A stretch of 5,059 bases of DNA from an uncultured Ardenticatenia bacterium (GTDB lineage Bacteria; Chloroflexota; Anaerolineae; Promineifilales; Promineifilaceae). Where the stretch lies: positions 1 through 5,059 of the forward strand of contig CALLZA010000829.1 in the NCBI GenBank assembly GCA_937858165.1, given 5' to 3'. Under the pieces are notes generated by a model, which was not told the DNA's origin, did no database searches, and worked only from the letters and a program-made list of their open reading frames with translations. The position numbers and the translations under genes were made by a program. This document shows, one piece after another, positions 4,979 to 5,059 of the stretch; the first letter of the stretch is position 1; the number at the start of each line of letters is the position of its first letter.

Positions 4979-5059
4979 AAAAAAAAAAACACAACAACAC
5001 ACACACACAACTATCCACTCGACAAGTACCCGACTACCGTTAGCTGCCTCACCTCATTA
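4979..5059. other. Non-genomic tail outside the right adapter (probable read-through noise)
   Basis: A run of A, then CA-rich low-complexity bases, then A/C-dominated sequence with few G. This directly follows the P5 end of the adapter, where no library DNA can exist. It holds no gene or RNA and should be trimmed with the adapter. Confidence 0.85.

Overview
This looks like a GC-rich bacterial metagenome contig whose genomic part spans about 186-4908. Both ends are sequencing artefact. Each end carries a complete Illumina Nextera P5 adapter (P5 oligo, i5 index TAGATCGC, Tn5 mosaic end), facing outward as a 70-bp inverted repeat at 116-185 and 4909-4978. Outside the adapters lie low-complexity tails (1-115 and 4979-5059) that look like base-calling noise past the end of the library molecule. 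The two gene fragments at the edges are therefore cut by Tn5 tagmentation, not by biology.

The phrasing of the RelA/SpoT and MnmA proteins, and the small membrane proteins around them, remind me most of Chloroflexota (Anaerolineae/Caldilineae-like, as found in activated sludge). That assignment is inference; no rRNA or other marker is present to prove it.

Layout. On the + strand are the last 53 codons of an ABC-exporter ATPase (186-347) and, 4 bp later, a small 80-aa protein of unknown function (352-594). A 104-bp gap separates them from a convergent minus-strand block read right to left: the 3' two thirds of mnmA (4908-4240); a 94-aa membrane protein overlapping mnmA by ATGA (4243-3959); a short gap with a good extended -10 promoter (about 3932-3940); a two-helix membrane protein resembling YtxG/DUF948 (3911-3453); a YtxH-family protein 23 bp further on (3429-3082); a GC-rich hairpin with a short U-run (3002-3039, U-run 2998-3001); and a full-length RelA/SpoT homologue (2963-699).

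How they may work together. MnmA thiolates wobble U34 of tRNAs, while the RelA/SpoT enzyme makes the starvation alarmone (p)ppGpp. The YtxG/YtxH-like pair matches a general-stress gene pair known in Bacillus. The minus block thus has a translation and stress flavour, but a shared role is inference. The most interesting biology is in the RelA/SpoT protein. Its hydrolase domain keeps the metal ligands but has lost the acidic diad of HDxxED, and its synthetase domain carries EFDD, the signature of synthetase-only RelA enzymes, instead of RxKD. I do not see a new multi-gene defence or mobile system in this window.
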